A stretch of DNA of 55,830 bases, from the NCBI RefSeq assembly GCF_902499045.1, contig NZ_CABVPL010000054.1, positions 1 through 55,830 of the forward strand. The letters are read 5' to 3'. Numbering within the stretch: position 1 is the stretch's first letter; every line of letters starts with the position of its first letter. The position numbers and the translations under genes were made by a program. The DNA comes from Burkholderia latens (GTDB lineage Bacteria > Pseudomonadota > Gammaproteobacteria > Burkholderiales > Burkholderiaceae). Positions 16,351 to 25,067 of the stretch are shown piece by piece. A model generated the notes under the pieces. It made no database searches. It was given only the letters and a program-made list of their open reading frames with translations, and was not told where the DNA came from.

Positions 16351-16647
16351 ATGAAACCTGCCCTTTTCGTCGTCGTTCTCGCCGGCGCGCCGTCGGCGCC
16401 TGTCGTGTCGTTCGCGCAGTCGAACGCGGCCCCGTCCACGCGTGCCGAAGTCGTCGCGCAACTGGGTCAGCTCGAACGGGCCGGCTACCAGCCGTTGAAG
16501 AATCGGTATCCGGACGATATCCGCGCCGCCGAAGCGCGGCTCGAGCGCGCGTCGGGCATCGGCGCGGATGCCGGCGCAGCAAGCGCGTCCGGGCGCCCGG
16601 CGGCCGCCGCGCCGGGCGGCGGCACGGCCGCCACACGCGGTCGCTGA
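16351..16647 (+). CDS. DUF4148 domain secreted protein, third copy
   Basis: A 98-residue protein with a signal peptide (MKPALFVVVLAGAPSAPVVS, cleavage near SFA-QS). The DUF4148 core is STRAEVVAQLGQLERAGY followed by YPDDIRAAEARL. The tail is Ala/Gly-rich. It is clearly related to, but more divergent than, the two tandem copies near 2 kb and lacks their shared C-terminus. Function unknown; exported. Confidence 0.8.
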   Translation: MKPALFVVVLAGAPSAPVVSFAQSNAAPSTRAEVVAQLGQLERAGYQPLKNRYPDDIRAAEARLERASGIGADAGAASASGRPAAAAPGGGTAATRGR

Positions 16648-16805
16648 CTGGCGCGGGATCCGCGCAGTCGCGCTACCCGGGCGGCGGTGCGGGCGGCAAT
16701 CGTCATCGAAAACGTGCGCTCAACGGAACGCGCGTGATCGCGCATACGTATCGTGCCGTAGCGCGTTTCGCAAAAGAAAGGACGACGCAGCCCGTCGTCG
16801 GCGCG

Positions 16806-17243
16806 TCACTGAGGCGCCGACGCGCTCTTTGCCGCATTCCCCGGCCACGCGTTGCCGATCTTGTCGATCAGCGACTTGGCCGCGCCGGTCGCGATGGCGG
16901 CGTCGACGCCCGACGTCTGCCACGAGCCGTCGGCCGCCTGCACGAACGTGAGGTTCGCGCGCGACGGCGCGTAGTCGGTATTGCGCCACGTGACCACGAC
17001 GTCGCACGTGTACGTGCGTTCGCGGGTCTTCCTGCAGTCGCCGTCGGGTTTCGCCGAGATCACGTCGGCCGACACGGGCAGCGGCTGGCCGAACAGCGCG
17101 TTCAGGCCGCCGTGGTTTTCCGCGTCGAGCGCGCGGCGCACCGCGGCATCGACGTCGCTCGATCCGGGCCCGTCGTGGATCAGGTTACAGGCGGCGAGCA
17201 GCGTGGCGGCACAGCCGAGCGTCAGCAGCGTTTGAAGCTTCAT
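16806..17243 (-). CDS. Putative lipoprotein of unknown function
   Basis: A 145-residue product with a lipoprotein signal peptide: MKLQTLLTLGCAATLLAAC, with lipobox LAAC and Cys19 as the modified residue. The mature part contains two Cys (DGDCRK, YTCDVVV) and ends in a hydrophilic Ala/Ser tail. An in-frame ATG at 17276 exists, but the start at 17243 gives the proper signal peptide. No domain is recognised. Localisation to the inner or outer membrane leaflet in the periplasm is expected. Confidence 0.75.
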   Translation of the reverse strand: MKLQTLLTLGCAATLLAACNLIHDGPGSSDVDAAVRRALDAENHGGLNALFGQPLPVSADVISAKPDGDCRKTRERTYTCDVVVTWRNTDYAPSRANLTFVQAADGSWQTSGVDAAIATGAAKSLIDKIGNAWPGNAAKSASAPQ

Positions 17244-17397
17244 GGAATCCGTGAATCGGTGAACGTCGGGCGGCATGCGGCGACGCCTGTGAACGCATCG
17301 CCGAGCCGGTACGCCGCGTAGTCTGCAACGTCCACGCGCCGTTCGCGGTATCCATTTGTAACCAATTGCACCCCGGCGCGGGCGCGCCGGGTAGCGC

Positions 17398-18321
17398 CTA
17401 CTGCCGCTCCTGCTTCACGCGGCTGACGAGCTGCGTCGGGCTCACGAACTGCAGCGCGATCACGACCCACACGAGCGTGATGGCCATGTAGATCATCGCC
17501 ATCGCATCGATCGATTGCGGTGCGCGCACGCCGGTCGAGAACACCGCGTAATACAGCGCGACGACGAGCGTCTGCGTGCTCGGGCCCGCAGTGAAGAAGG
17601 TCAGCTCGAACATCCCGATCGTACGCACGAGCACGAGCAGCCCCGCCGCGAGCATGCCGGGCACCAGCAGCGGCAGCAGCACGTAGCGGAAATAGCGCCA
17701 CGTGTTCGCGCCGAAAATCCGCGCGGCGGCTTCGAGATTCGGATCGATCTGCTCGATGAACGGCGTCATCACGAGGATCACGAACGGCAGCGCCGGCACG
17801 AGGTTCGCGAGAATCACGCCCGGCAGCGTGCCCGCGAGCCCGACCTTGTACATCACGGTCGCCATCGGAATCCCGTACGTGACGGGCGGCACCATCAGCG
17901 GCAGCAGGAACACCAGCAGCGCCAAGCGCTTGCCGCGGAACTGCACGCGCGCAAGCGCATACGCGGCCGGCACGCCGAGCGCGACCGACAGCAGCACGAC
18001 GGCGCCGACCACCTCGACCGTCACCCACAGTACGCTCGCGAGCTGGAAGTCTTCCCACGCTTTCGCATACCAGTGCAGCGTGAAGCCCTGCGGCAGCGGT
18101 GTGCCGAACCAGCGCGTCGCGATCGAGTTCACCGCGACGGTGGCGATCAGCAGCATCACATTCAGCAGGAAGAACGCCATCAGCCCCCACACGAGCGCCT
18201 TCCACGCACGGTCGGCGAGATTGCCGCGCATCTTCCGCGGCTTCATCGCGTTGACGGGCTGCACGCCGGGCGGGCTGTGCTTCGGCGGCCATGCCGGCGC
18301 CGCATGATTGTCGGTCGCCAT
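17398..18321 (-). CDS. ABC importer permease (second permease subunit)
   Basis: A 307-residue, six-helix permease of the polyamine/thiamine/iron type. The EAA loop reads EAAARIFGANTWRYFRYVLLPLLVPG, preceded by FIEQIDPN. The ATG at 18321 shares one base with the TGA of the upstream permease (TGATG), so the two are translationally coupled. A longer open frame runs upstream but only as a shadow. Last gene of the four-gene importer operon (binding protein, ATPase, two permeases). Confidence 0.9.
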   Translation of the reverse strand: MATDNHAAPAWPPKHSPPGVQPVNAMKPRKMRGNLADRAWKALVWGLMAFFLLNVMLLIATVAVNSIATRWFGTPLPQGFTLHWYAKAWEDFQLASVLWVTVEVVGAVVLLSVALGVPAAYALARVQFRGKRLALLVFLLPLMVPPVTYGIPMATVMYKVGLAGTLPGVILANLVPALPFVILVMTPFIEQIDPNLEAAARIFGANTWRYFRYVLLPLLVPGMLAAGLLVLVRTIGMFELTFFTAGPSTQTLVVALYYAVFSTGVRAPQSIDAMAMIYMAITLVWVVIALQFVSPTQLVSRVKQERQ

Positions 18322-19193
18322 CAGCCCTTGCCTCCCGTGACCGGACCGGTATAGAAGAAGCGGCGCGCGCCGAGCATCGACGCGACCACCAGCAGCTGCA
18401 CGAAGCCCATCACGATCGCGATCGCCGACGCGAGCGAATAGTCGTAACTCTCGAACGCGGCTTCGGCGGCCGCGATCGAGATCACGCGCGTCGGCCCGGC
18501 CGGCGCGCCGAGCAGTACGGCGGACGGAAACACCGAGAACGCCTGCACGAACGACAGGCACGCGGCCATCGTGAGCCCCGGCACGAGCAGCGGCAGGTAG
18601 ATCTGCCGGAACTGCTGCCACGGATTCGCGCCGAGCGTCGCCGCGGCGCGAGCGAGCGTCGGGTCGATGCCGCTGATGTACGACAGCATCAGCAGGAATG
18701 CGAACGGAAAGCCCGACACGATCAGCGACAGCAGCACGCCCCAGTAGTTGTGCGTGAGGCGCACTTCGTCCGTGTACAGATGCAGCCCCTGCAGCGCCTG
18801 CGGAAACCAGCCGTTCGGGCCGAAATACGTGAGCATCCCGTCGGCGACGAGCACCGTGCCGAGCGTGACCGGAATCACGAGCAGCGTCGTGACGAATTTC
18901 TGGTACGGCGAATTTCGGCGCAACGCGAACGCGACGGGCACCGAGATCCCGACGTTGATCAGCGTCGCCGGCACCGCGAGCTTCAGCGTGACGACCACGG
19001 TCGGCCACATCGCGGTGTCGGTGAAGAACTGCACGTAGTTCGCGAGCGCGCCGCCGCCGTTCATCGGCTGGAACGACAGCACGAGGCCGTACGCGAACGG
19101 ATAGATGAACAGCGCGACGATGAACGCGAGCGCGGGCGTGACGAGCCACGCCTTCGCGTCGCGCGGCGCGCCGCCGGTTGCGAGCGTGCTCAT
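18321..19193 (-). CDS. ABC importer permease (first permease subunit)
   Basis: A 290-residue integral membrane subunit with six helices. The EAA-type loop reads RAAATLGANPWQQFRQIYLPLLVPG after YISGIDPTL. The start at 19193 (MSTLATGG) has GGAGG at correct spacing and follows the ATPase stop by 49 nt. It pairs with the next permease to form the translocation channel. Similarity is to spermidine/putrescine PotB-like and 2-aminoethylphosphonate-type permeases; the solute is not determinable from sequence alone. Confidence 0.9.
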   Translation of the reverse strand: MSTLATGGAPRDAKAWLVTPALAFIVALFIYPFAYGLVLSFQPMNGGGALANYVQFFTDTAMWPTVVVTLKLAVPATLINVGISVPVAFALRRNSPYQKFVTTLLVIPVTLGTVLVADGMLTYFGPNGWFPQALQGLHLYTDEVRLTHNYWGVLLSLIVSGFPFAFLLMLSYISGIDPTLARAAATLGANPWQQFRQIYLPLLVPGLTMAACLSFVQAFSVFPSAVLLGAPAGPTRVISIAAAEAAFESYDYSLASAIAIVMGFVQLLVVASMLGARRFFYTGPVTGGKG

Positions 19194-19242
19194 GCGGCCT
19201 CCGAACCGGACGCCGCCGCGCGTGCCGGGTTGCGCGGGCCGT

Positions 19243-20322
19243 TCATCGCGCGTCTCCCGCATAGACCAGCGTGCGCGCCGGCGCCACGCGCAGCTGCAAC
19301 GCGTCGCCTTCCGCGAATTCGCCGGCCACGCGCGCCCAGATCGCGCCGAACGGCGTGATCGCGCGGATCAGCGAGTCGCGGCCGCCGTATTCGACCGTCT
19401 CGATGGTCGCGTCGAACGCATTGTCGGCGCCGGGTTCCGCGCGCTCGATATCGTCGGGGCGCAGCGCGACCAGCACGTCCTTGCCGTCGAAGCCGGCCAT
19501 CGGCACGCCGGTGATGCGCACCCCGGCCGCGCCGACGTGCACGTAGTCGCCGGCCATTCCTTCGAGCGTGAACGGCAGCACGTTGCGATAGCCCATGAAG
19601 CGCGCGACGTGCAGGTTGTGCGGGCGCGTGTACACGTCCTTCGGCGACGCGACCTGCTGCACGACGCCCTCCTTCATCACGACGATCCGGTCGGCCATCG
19701 ACAGCGCCTCGTCCTGATCGTGCGTGACGTAGATCGTCGCGCGTTCGAGCTGCGTGTGGATGCGGCGGATCTCCGCGCGCATCTCGATGCGCAGCTTCGT
19801 GTCGAGGTTCGACAGCGGCTCGTCCATCAGCACCAGCGGCGGCTCGATCACGATCGCGCGCGCGATCGCGACGCGCTGCTGCTGACCGCCCGACAACTGC
19901 CCCGGCAGCTTGCTCTCGTGACCGACGAGCTGCACCAGTTCGAGCGCCTGCTGCGCGCGCCGCCGCGTTTCCTGTTTCGGCACGCCGCGCATCTTCAGCC
20001 CGAAGCCGACGTTGTCGAGCACCGACATGTGCGGAAACAGCGCGTAGTTCTGGAACACCATCCCGAAGCCGCGGCGCTCGGGCGGCAGCACGTCGATGCG
20101 CGTGTCGTCGAGCCAGATGCCGCCGCTCGTGAGCGGCTGCAGCCCGGCGATGCAGTTCAGCGCGGTCGACTTGCCGCAGCCCGACGGGCCGAGCAGCGCG
20201 ATGAACTCGCCGCGCCGGATGTCGAGATCGAGCCCGTTCAGTGCGGCGACCTGCGCGCCTTCCGCGTTGGTGAAGCTGCGGCACACGCCGTCGAGCCGCA
20301 ACCGTTCGAAACTGTGCTTCAT
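19243..20322 (-). CDS. ABC importer ATP-binding protein (PotA/UgpC type)
   Basis: A 359-residue ATPase. Walker A is GPSGCGKS (45-52), the signature LSGGQ (143-147), and Walker B ends in MDEP (about 166-169) with the downstream switch His in YVTHDQDEAL. The C-terminal 120 residues carry a TOBE-type domain, as in importers for polyamines, phosphonates, iron and sugars. It lies 49 nt after the binding-protein gene and before both permeases, in one operon. Confidence 0.93.
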   Translation of the reverse strand: MKHSFERLRLDGVCRSFTNAEGAQVAALNGLDLDIRRGEFIALLGPSGCGKSTALNCIAGLQPLTSGGIWLDDTRIDVLPPERRGFGMVFQNYALFPHMSVLDNVGFGLKMRGVPKQETRRRAQQALELVQLVGHESKLPGQLSGGQQQRVAIARAIVIEPPLVLMDEPLSNLDTKLRIEMRAEIRRIHTQLERATIYVTHDQDEALSMADRIVVMKEGVVQQVASPKDVYTRPHNLHVARFMGYRNVLPFTLEGMAGDYVHVGAAGVRITGVPMAGFDGKDVLVALRPDDIERAEPGADNAFDATIETVEYGGRDSLIRAITPFGAIWARVAGEFAEGDALQLRVAPARTLVYAGDAR

Positions 20323-20371
20323 TGCGCGAACTCCGTCGGCGCGGGCGCGCGAGCGCCCGGGGATTCATGCG

Positions 20372-21538
20372 TCATTTCGACTTCTGCGAACCGATCTCGC
20401 GGTCCCACTTCTGGAATGCGGCGACCATCGCCTGCGCGTTGAGCGGCTGCACGTGCGGACGATCCGCGAGCAGTTTCGCGTACTCGGCGCGGCCGAATTT
20501 CCTGATCACTTCCTGGCTGTGCGCGGGTGCCATCTCGAGCGTCACGCCCTTCACCGCCGGGCCCGGGTAGAAATAGCCGTCGTCGTAGGTCATCGCCTGC
20601 TGCGCCGGTTCGAGCAGGAAATTCATCAGCTTGAACAGCACGTCGAGCTTGTCCTTCGGCACGCCTTTCGGGATCACCATGTAGTGTGCGTCGTTGACCC
20701 ACGTCATGTTGTCGAACGCCTGGATCCGGAAGTCGGCCGGCACGATGCCAAGCGCGCGCGGGTTCAGGTCCCAGCCGGTGACGGTCACGGTCATGTCGCG
20801 CGTGCCTTCGCCGAGCTCCTTCATCACCGCCGACGTGCCGCCGGGGTAGTACGGCACGCATTCGTTCAGCTGCTTCAGGAACGCCCAGGTCTTGTCCCAG
20901 CCGTTGATCGGGTCCTGCGGGTTCTTGTCGCCGAGCACGTACGGCAGCCCCATCAGGAACGTGCGGCCGGGGCCCGAGTTCGCCGGGCGCGCGTAGATCA
21001 GCTTGTTCGGATGCGCCTTGCACCACGCGAGCAGCTGGTCGGGCGTCTTCGGCGGATCGCTGACCTTCGCCGGGTTGTATTCGAGCAGCGGGCCGGCCGG
21101 CATGTACGTGACTTCGAGACCGAACCCCTGCGCGAGATCCTGCATCTTGCGCGGGCCCGGCGCGTACTTGTCGAGCACGCCGGGGAACGCGCCCGCGTTG
21201 TCCGGCAGCAGCTTCAGCCACAGGTTCTGTTCGATGCCGGCGGCCAGCGCATCGGTGCCGGTCAGCACGAGATCGATGTCCGAGCGTCCGGCCGCCTGCA
21301 TCGCCTTGATCTTGCCCGGCAGTTGCGGCGCGGGCGCGTTCGTGAACGTGACGTTCGCGACGAGATTCGGGTTCTTTTCCTTGAACGCCTCGATGGCCTT
21401 CTGCGTGAGCTGCAGATTGCCCGCGACGTCGACGACGTTCAGCGACACCGGGGCCGCGACGGCGGCCGCGGCCGACACCGTCAGGCCCAGCGCCACGGCG
21501 ATTGTGCGGACGCGGCGCGCGATCGTGGTTGTATTCAT
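20372..21538 (-). CDS. ABC importer periplasmic solute-binding protein
   Basis: A 388-residue exported binding protein. The signal peptide runs over about residues 1-29 (ending AAAAVAAPVSL). Mature segments such as IEAFKEKNPN, DIDLVLTGTDAL and NPAKVSDPPKTPDQLLAWCK resemble family-1 binding proteins of the PotD/phosphonate group. An in-frame ATG at 21586 would spoil the signal peptide; the start at 21538 has AGGAG immediately upstream. First gene of the importer operon. The solute is unknown: polyamine, aminoethylphosphonate or a similar small molecule are candidates. Confidence 0.88.
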   Translation of the reverse strand: MNTTTIARRVRTIAVALGLTVSAAAAVAAPVSLNVVDVAGNLQLTQKAIEAFKEKNPNLVANVTFTNAPAPQLPGKIKAMQAAGRSDIDLVLTGTDALAAGIEQNLWLKLLPDNAGAFPGVLDKYAPGPRKMQDLAQGFGLEVTYMPAGPLLEYNPAKVSDPPKTPDQLLAWCKAHPNKLIYARPANSGPGRTFLMGLPYVLGDKNPQDPINGWDKTWAFLKQLNECVPYYPGGTSAVMKELGEGTRDMTVTVTGWDLNPRALGIVPADFRIQAFDNMTWVNDAHYMVIPKGVPKDKLDVLFKLMNFLLEPAQQAMTYDDGYFYPGPAVKGVTLEMAPAHSQEVIRKFGRAEYAKLLADRPHVQPLNAQAMVAAFQKWDREIGSQKSK

Positions 21539-22125
21539 GTCTCCTCGCTTCGGTCGGTGGGTGGGACCTTTCTTTCGGGAAATCATGACGGCGTTATACG
21601 ATGTCGGTCAACAAAAAACCGCGCCGTGCGGGGCGGGAATTTCCCTAACAAAAACCTTCCGGTCATGCGGGGATTGCATTGTGACCGATCTGGCAGCAGG
21701 TTGATGCGCACGTGTGTTAGGACGTCGTATATCGATACGCGTCAAAATGGAATCGGTTTGCCTGGGCTGTCGCGCGGGCGATGCGTTGCCCGGCGAGATC
21801 GGCGGTGCGGCGCTCGGCGCGAAGCGAGCCGGTTACGCCGACGAACCGTTGGTCCGCATCTCGTCGCCAAGCGGATTCGGGGGGGGACCGCACCGCAACC
21901 ACGATGGTCGGCGGAAGCACCATTTCCGCCGCACGCGGTGCGGTATCGCGTGGCGCCGCCGCCGTCTGCAGCGATCGCGGGGATCGGCTACAGTGGGCGT
22001 TTTTCGGCGCGCCCCGCGGGCCCGCCGCCGCGATCGCCCCACCGCTGCCGCCGTGTCGGCGGCGCCCGGCGTCGCGGCCGCGGGCCGGCGGAGCGCGGAT
22101 CCTTCACGTTGACGAGCGAACTTCC
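21539..22125. other. 587-bp divergent intergenic region
   Basis: Lies between the importer operon (leftward) and the GST gene (rightward). The first 200 bp are more AT-rich and should hold the importer promoter. A CCTTTC/GGGAAA pair at 21568-21582 weakly resembles the palindromes at 15.35 kb. I see no gene. Confidence 0.45.
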
Positions 22126-22830
22126 ATGCCCGATCTGTCTGCTTTCCCGATCACGAAAAAATGGCCGGCCCAGCATCCCGACCGTCTCCAGCTCTATTCG
22201 CTGCCGACGCCGAACGGTGTCAAGGTGTCGATCATGCTGGAGGAAACCGGCCTGCCGTACGAGCCGCATCTCGTGCGCTTCGACACGAACGACCAGCTGT
22301 CGCCCGAATTCCTGTCGCTGAATCCGAACAACAAGATCCCGGCGATCATCGACCCGAACGGCCCCGACGGCCGGCCGCTGCCGTTGTTCGAATCGGGCGC
22401 GATCCTGATCTACCTCGCGGTCAAGACGGGCCAGTTGATTCCGAAGGATCTCGCGGGCCGCTACGAGACGATCCAGTGGGTGATGTTCCAGATGGGCGGC
22501 ATCGGGCCGATGTTCGGCCAGGTCGGCTTCTTCCACAAATTCGCGGGCCGCGACTATGAGGACAAGCGGCCGCGCGACCGTTACGTCGCCGAATCGAAGC
22601 GGCTGCTCGGCGTGCTCGATGCGCATCTCGCGAACCGCAAATGGGTGATGGGCGATACGTACACGATTGCCGACATCGCGATCTTCCCGTGGGTGCGCAA
22701 TCTGGTCGGCTTCTACGAAGCGGGCGATCTCGTCGGCTTCAGCGAGTTCCGGCATGTCGCGCGGGCGCTGGACGCGTTCGTCGCGCGCCCGGCCGTCGCG
22801 CGCGGGCTCAATATTCCGGCGCGAAGCTGA
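22126..22830 (+). CDS. Glutathione S-transferase (YfcG/nu-class-like)
   Basis: A 234-residue cytosolic GST. The N-terminal thioredoxin fold starts LQLYSLPTPNGVKVSIMLEE, with Asn in TPNG typical of the nu/YfcG class, then LNPNNKIPAIIDPN and the ESGAI glutathione-binding segment. The C-terminal helical domain has YTIADIAIFPWVRN. YfcG-type GSTs have disulphide reductase activity, so that is a possible role. The long upstream frame is not used; the ATG at 22126 begins the domain. An intrinsic terminator follows. Confidence 0.9.
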   Translation: MPDLSAFPITKKWPAQHPDRLQLYSLPTPNGVKVSIMLEETGLPYEPHLVRFDTNDQLSPEFLSLNPNNKIPAIIDPNGPDGRPLPLFESGAILIYLAVKTGQLIPKDLAGRYETIQWVMFQMGGIGPMFGQVGFFHKFAGRDYEDKRPRDRYVAESKRLLGVLDAHLANRKWVMGDTYTIADIAIFPWVRNLVGFYEAGDLVGFSEFRHVARALDAFVARPAVARGLNIPARS

Positions 22831-22874
22831 TCGGTTACGCGGATCGCACCACGTGTGGCCCGCGACCTGCGATG

Positions 22875-22899
22875 CCCGCCGCGTTGTGCGGCGGGTTTT
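22875..22899 (+). terminator. Intrinsic terminator of the GST gene
   Basis: Arms CCCGCCGC (22875-22882) and GCGGCGGG (22888-22895) around a 5-nt loop, then TTTT. A textbook hairpin 45 nt after the GST stop. Confidence 0.85.
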
Positions 22900-23065
22900 G
22901 GGATCATCGCGAACTTCCGGGGAACCCTTAGAAGACTGGCGGTGTTCGGCCAAAAACGGTCGTGGACCAACAACGGCAACAAGACATCCGGTAGGCAGGT
23001 CGAGTTCCGGCAACGGACACGCACGCTTTCATGGCGATCCATTCTTCCCATCTGGCCGGTGTTTG

Positions 23066-23509
23066 TTACGACCGGCCCCTCAATTTCCTGAAGATGAGCG
23101 GCATTGCGTCAGCATCCAGCCCATCCATGTCAACCAGTCGCAGGGACTTCACCATGTCCAGCGTCGAACGCTTGTACTTCTTGAAATGCGGCGACTGGAT
23201 ATGTGCGTCGTACGCATCGCGGCTCGCATAAATTTCCACAATCTTGATGTGCGTCGGGCTATCCTTTTGAGCCATCGGGAAAATGCACACTACCCCCGGC
23301 TCGACGCGCATCGACGCCTCAGCCTCCTCGTTCAAGATGCGCCGATATGCTTCGAGATGCTGATTGAATATCTCGATTTCGGAGATACGGACCAACATTT
23401 TTGGCTCCTGCGCATGGACGTTACCGTGCTGCCCCAGCGGCAGTCCCGCACACATCACAACGAGCGCGAAGAGGATAAGACGTCGGCACTCGATGAACGG
23501 GGCCTTCAT
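23066..23509 (-). CDS. Exported antibiotic biosynthesis monooxygenase-domain protein
   Basis: A 147-residue protein with an N-terminal signal peptide (RRLILFALVVMCAGLPLGQH, cleavage likely near VHAQEP). An ABM ferredoxin-like domain follows: MLVRISEIEIFNQHLEAY, VEPGVVCIFPMA, HIKIVEIYASRDAYDAHIQS and HFKKYKRSTLDMV. ABM proteins such as YgiN act on quinols. An exported form is less usual and would act in the periplasm. The start at 23509 is chosen for the signal peptide; the ribosome site is weak. Near a flavodoxin, an aldo-keto reductase and a LysR gene. Confidence 0.82.
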   Translation of the reverse strand: MKAPFIECRRLILFALVVMCAGLPLGQHGNVHAQEPKMLVRISEIEIFNQHLEAYRRILNEEAEASMRVEPGVVCIFPMAQKDSPTHIKIVEIYASRDAYDAHIQSPHFKKYKRSTLDMVKSLRLVDMDGLDADAMPLIFRKLRGRS

Positions 23510-23536
23510 ATCTATTTTCGTATTCGATGTTCGTCC

Positions 23537-23600
23537 AGCGGCGGTACGTTCGACCGCGGCGGCGAGTTCGCAAGCTACCGCCATTGAACGTACCGCCGCT
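23537..23600. repeat. Perfect 15-bp inverted repeat between AKR and ABM genes
   Basis: Arms 23537-23551 and 23586-23600 are exact reverse complements with a 34-nt loop. It fills the gap between the AKR stop (23609) and the ABM start (23509) on the minus strand. No T run follows, so it may be an attenuator, an RNA-stability element, or a scar of insertion. Confidence 0.8.
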
Positions 23601-23608
23601 CGCGACAT

Positions 23609-24634
23609 TCAGTTCCGCGGCACTGAAATCGTCGGCGGATGTTCCGGAAGCGGTGGCACGATGCCATCCACCGGATGGGGGACATACGGCGCTTCGAGCG
23701 CGGCGATTTCGTCCTGCGTCAGCGAGAAGTCGAGCGCGCCGATGGCGGTTGCCAGATGCTCGGGCTTCGTTGCCCCGATGATCGGCGCGGTGATCGCCGG
23801 CTTCGTCAACAGCCACGCCAGTGCGACGTGCGCGCGCGGCACATGGTGTGCCTCGGCGATACGCGCGACGACGTCAACCACCTTCTGGTCCTGGATTTCA
23901 GCGTTCCGATACATTTGCAGCGCAAAGGCATCGTTCTGCGTGCGGCGCGTGGTTTCGCTCCAATCGCGCGTCAGCCTGCCGCGCGCCATCGGGCTCCATG
24001 GAATGACCCCGACGCCCTGGTCGGCGCAAAGAGGCAACATTTCGCGTTCCTCCTCCCGATAGAGCAGGTTGTACTGCGGTTGCATGGAGATGAAGCGCGT
24101 CCAGCCGTTGCGTTCCGCGACGTGCTGCATTTTCGCGAAGCGCCATGCCTCCATCGACGATGCACCGATGTAGCGGGCTTTGCCTGACTTCACTATGTCG
24201 TGCAGCGCCTCCATCGTTTCCTCCACAGGCGTGCCGTGGTCGAAACGGTGGATCTGGTAGAGGTCGACGTAATCCATGCCGAGGCGGGTCAGACTGTCGT
24301 CGATCGACTGAAGCAGCGCTTTCCGCGAGAGAAACCCGGTATTGGGTGAATTGCGCCACGGAAAGAACGCCTTGGTGGCGACGACGACCTCTTCGCGCCG
24401 CGCCATGTCGTTGAGCGCTCGGCCCGTGATCTCCTCGGAGCTTCCGCCCGAATAGATATTGGCAGTGTCGAAGAAGTTGATGCCCGCCTCGAGCGCTTGC
24501 CGAAAAAACGGGCGGGAGGCTGCTTCATCGAGGGACCACGGCTGGGGCAGGCGGGCAGGCTCCCCATAGCTCATGCATCCCAGGCAAAGACGAGATACTT
24601 TCAGGCCCGTTCGGCCCAGATTGACATATTCCAT
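23609..24634 (-). CDS. Aldo/keto reductase
   Basis: A 341-residue NADPH-dependent TIM-barrel oxidoreductase. The catalytic tetrad is visible: Asp and Tyr in FFDTANIYSGGSSEE, Lys in VVATKAFF and His in LYQIHRFD. The C-terminal KPAITAPIIGATKPEHL binds the cofactor phosphate. It starts MEYVNLGRTGLKVSRLCLG, typical of the YajO/AKR11-15-like group, with AAGGTG upstream; the ATG at 24664 is rejected. It probably reduces aldehydes or ketones and belongs with the neighbouring redox genes. Confidence 0.9.
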   Translation of the reverse strand: MEYVNLGRTGLKVSRLCLGCMSYGEPARLPQPWSLDEAASRPFFRQALEAGINFFDTANIYSGGSSEEITGRALNDMARREEVVVATKAFFPWRNSPNTGFLSRKALLQSIDDSLTRLGMDYVDLYQIHRFDHGTPVEETMEALHDIVKSGKARYIGASSMEAWRFAKMQHVAERNGWTRFISMQPQYNLLYREEEREMLPLCADQGVGVIPWSPMARGRLTRDWSETTRRTQNDAFALQMYRNAEIQDQKVVDVVARIAEAHHVPRAHVALAWLLTKPAITAPIIGATKPEHLATAIGALDFSLTQDEIAALEAPYVPHPVDGIVPPLPEHPPTISVPRN

Positions 24635-24767
24635 GTTCACCTTCAAAGGTCTATGGTCACACAACGCCGATAGGCAGACTGCGGCAGGCCCGTGGTTGAC
24701 GATTTATCCGGCGTCACCGCTACACGACAACCACGGACCGACACCGCGATAGACGCTGCCGAAGCAG

Positions 24768-25067
24768 TCAAGCGTCGCGCGACGCGAACAGCGACTCCCA
24801 GCCGACGAACGGGCCGAGCGGAATGATCTCCCAGTCGATCAGGCCGACCTTGGCCAGCGGAAACTCGGCGAGCGCCTGTCTCGCGGCATCGACCGAATCG
24901 CTTTCGGCAATGATGGCGACGCCCGGGCGGTCCTGACGGAACGAGATTTCGCGCACGAAGCCCGTTTTATACAGATGCCACGCATGGCGCACTTCTTCGA
25001 GAAGATGGGGCTGATAGGCGTCCGGGCTGGCCCCCGGCAGCGGGACGTCGAGACAAAGCAATTTCAT
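24768..25067 (-). CDS. YciI/muconolactone isomerase-like small protein
   Basis: A 99-residue protein of the ferredoxin-like dimeric alpha-beta barrel type. It starts MKLLCLDVPLPGASPD and has RPGVAIIAESDSVDAARQALAEFP followed by PLAKVGLIDWEIIPLGPF, resembling muconolactone delta-isomerase/YciI relatives. Its ATG overlaps the stop of the flavodoxin gene by 4 nt, so the two are coupled and probably act on the same compound, perhaps a quinone or lactone. Function unproven. Confidence 0.7.
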   Translation of the reverse strand: MKLLCLDVPLPGASPDAYQPHLLEEVRHAWHLYKTGFVREISFRQDRPGVAIIAESDSVDAARQALAEFPLAKVGLIDWEIIPLGPFVGWESLFASRDA

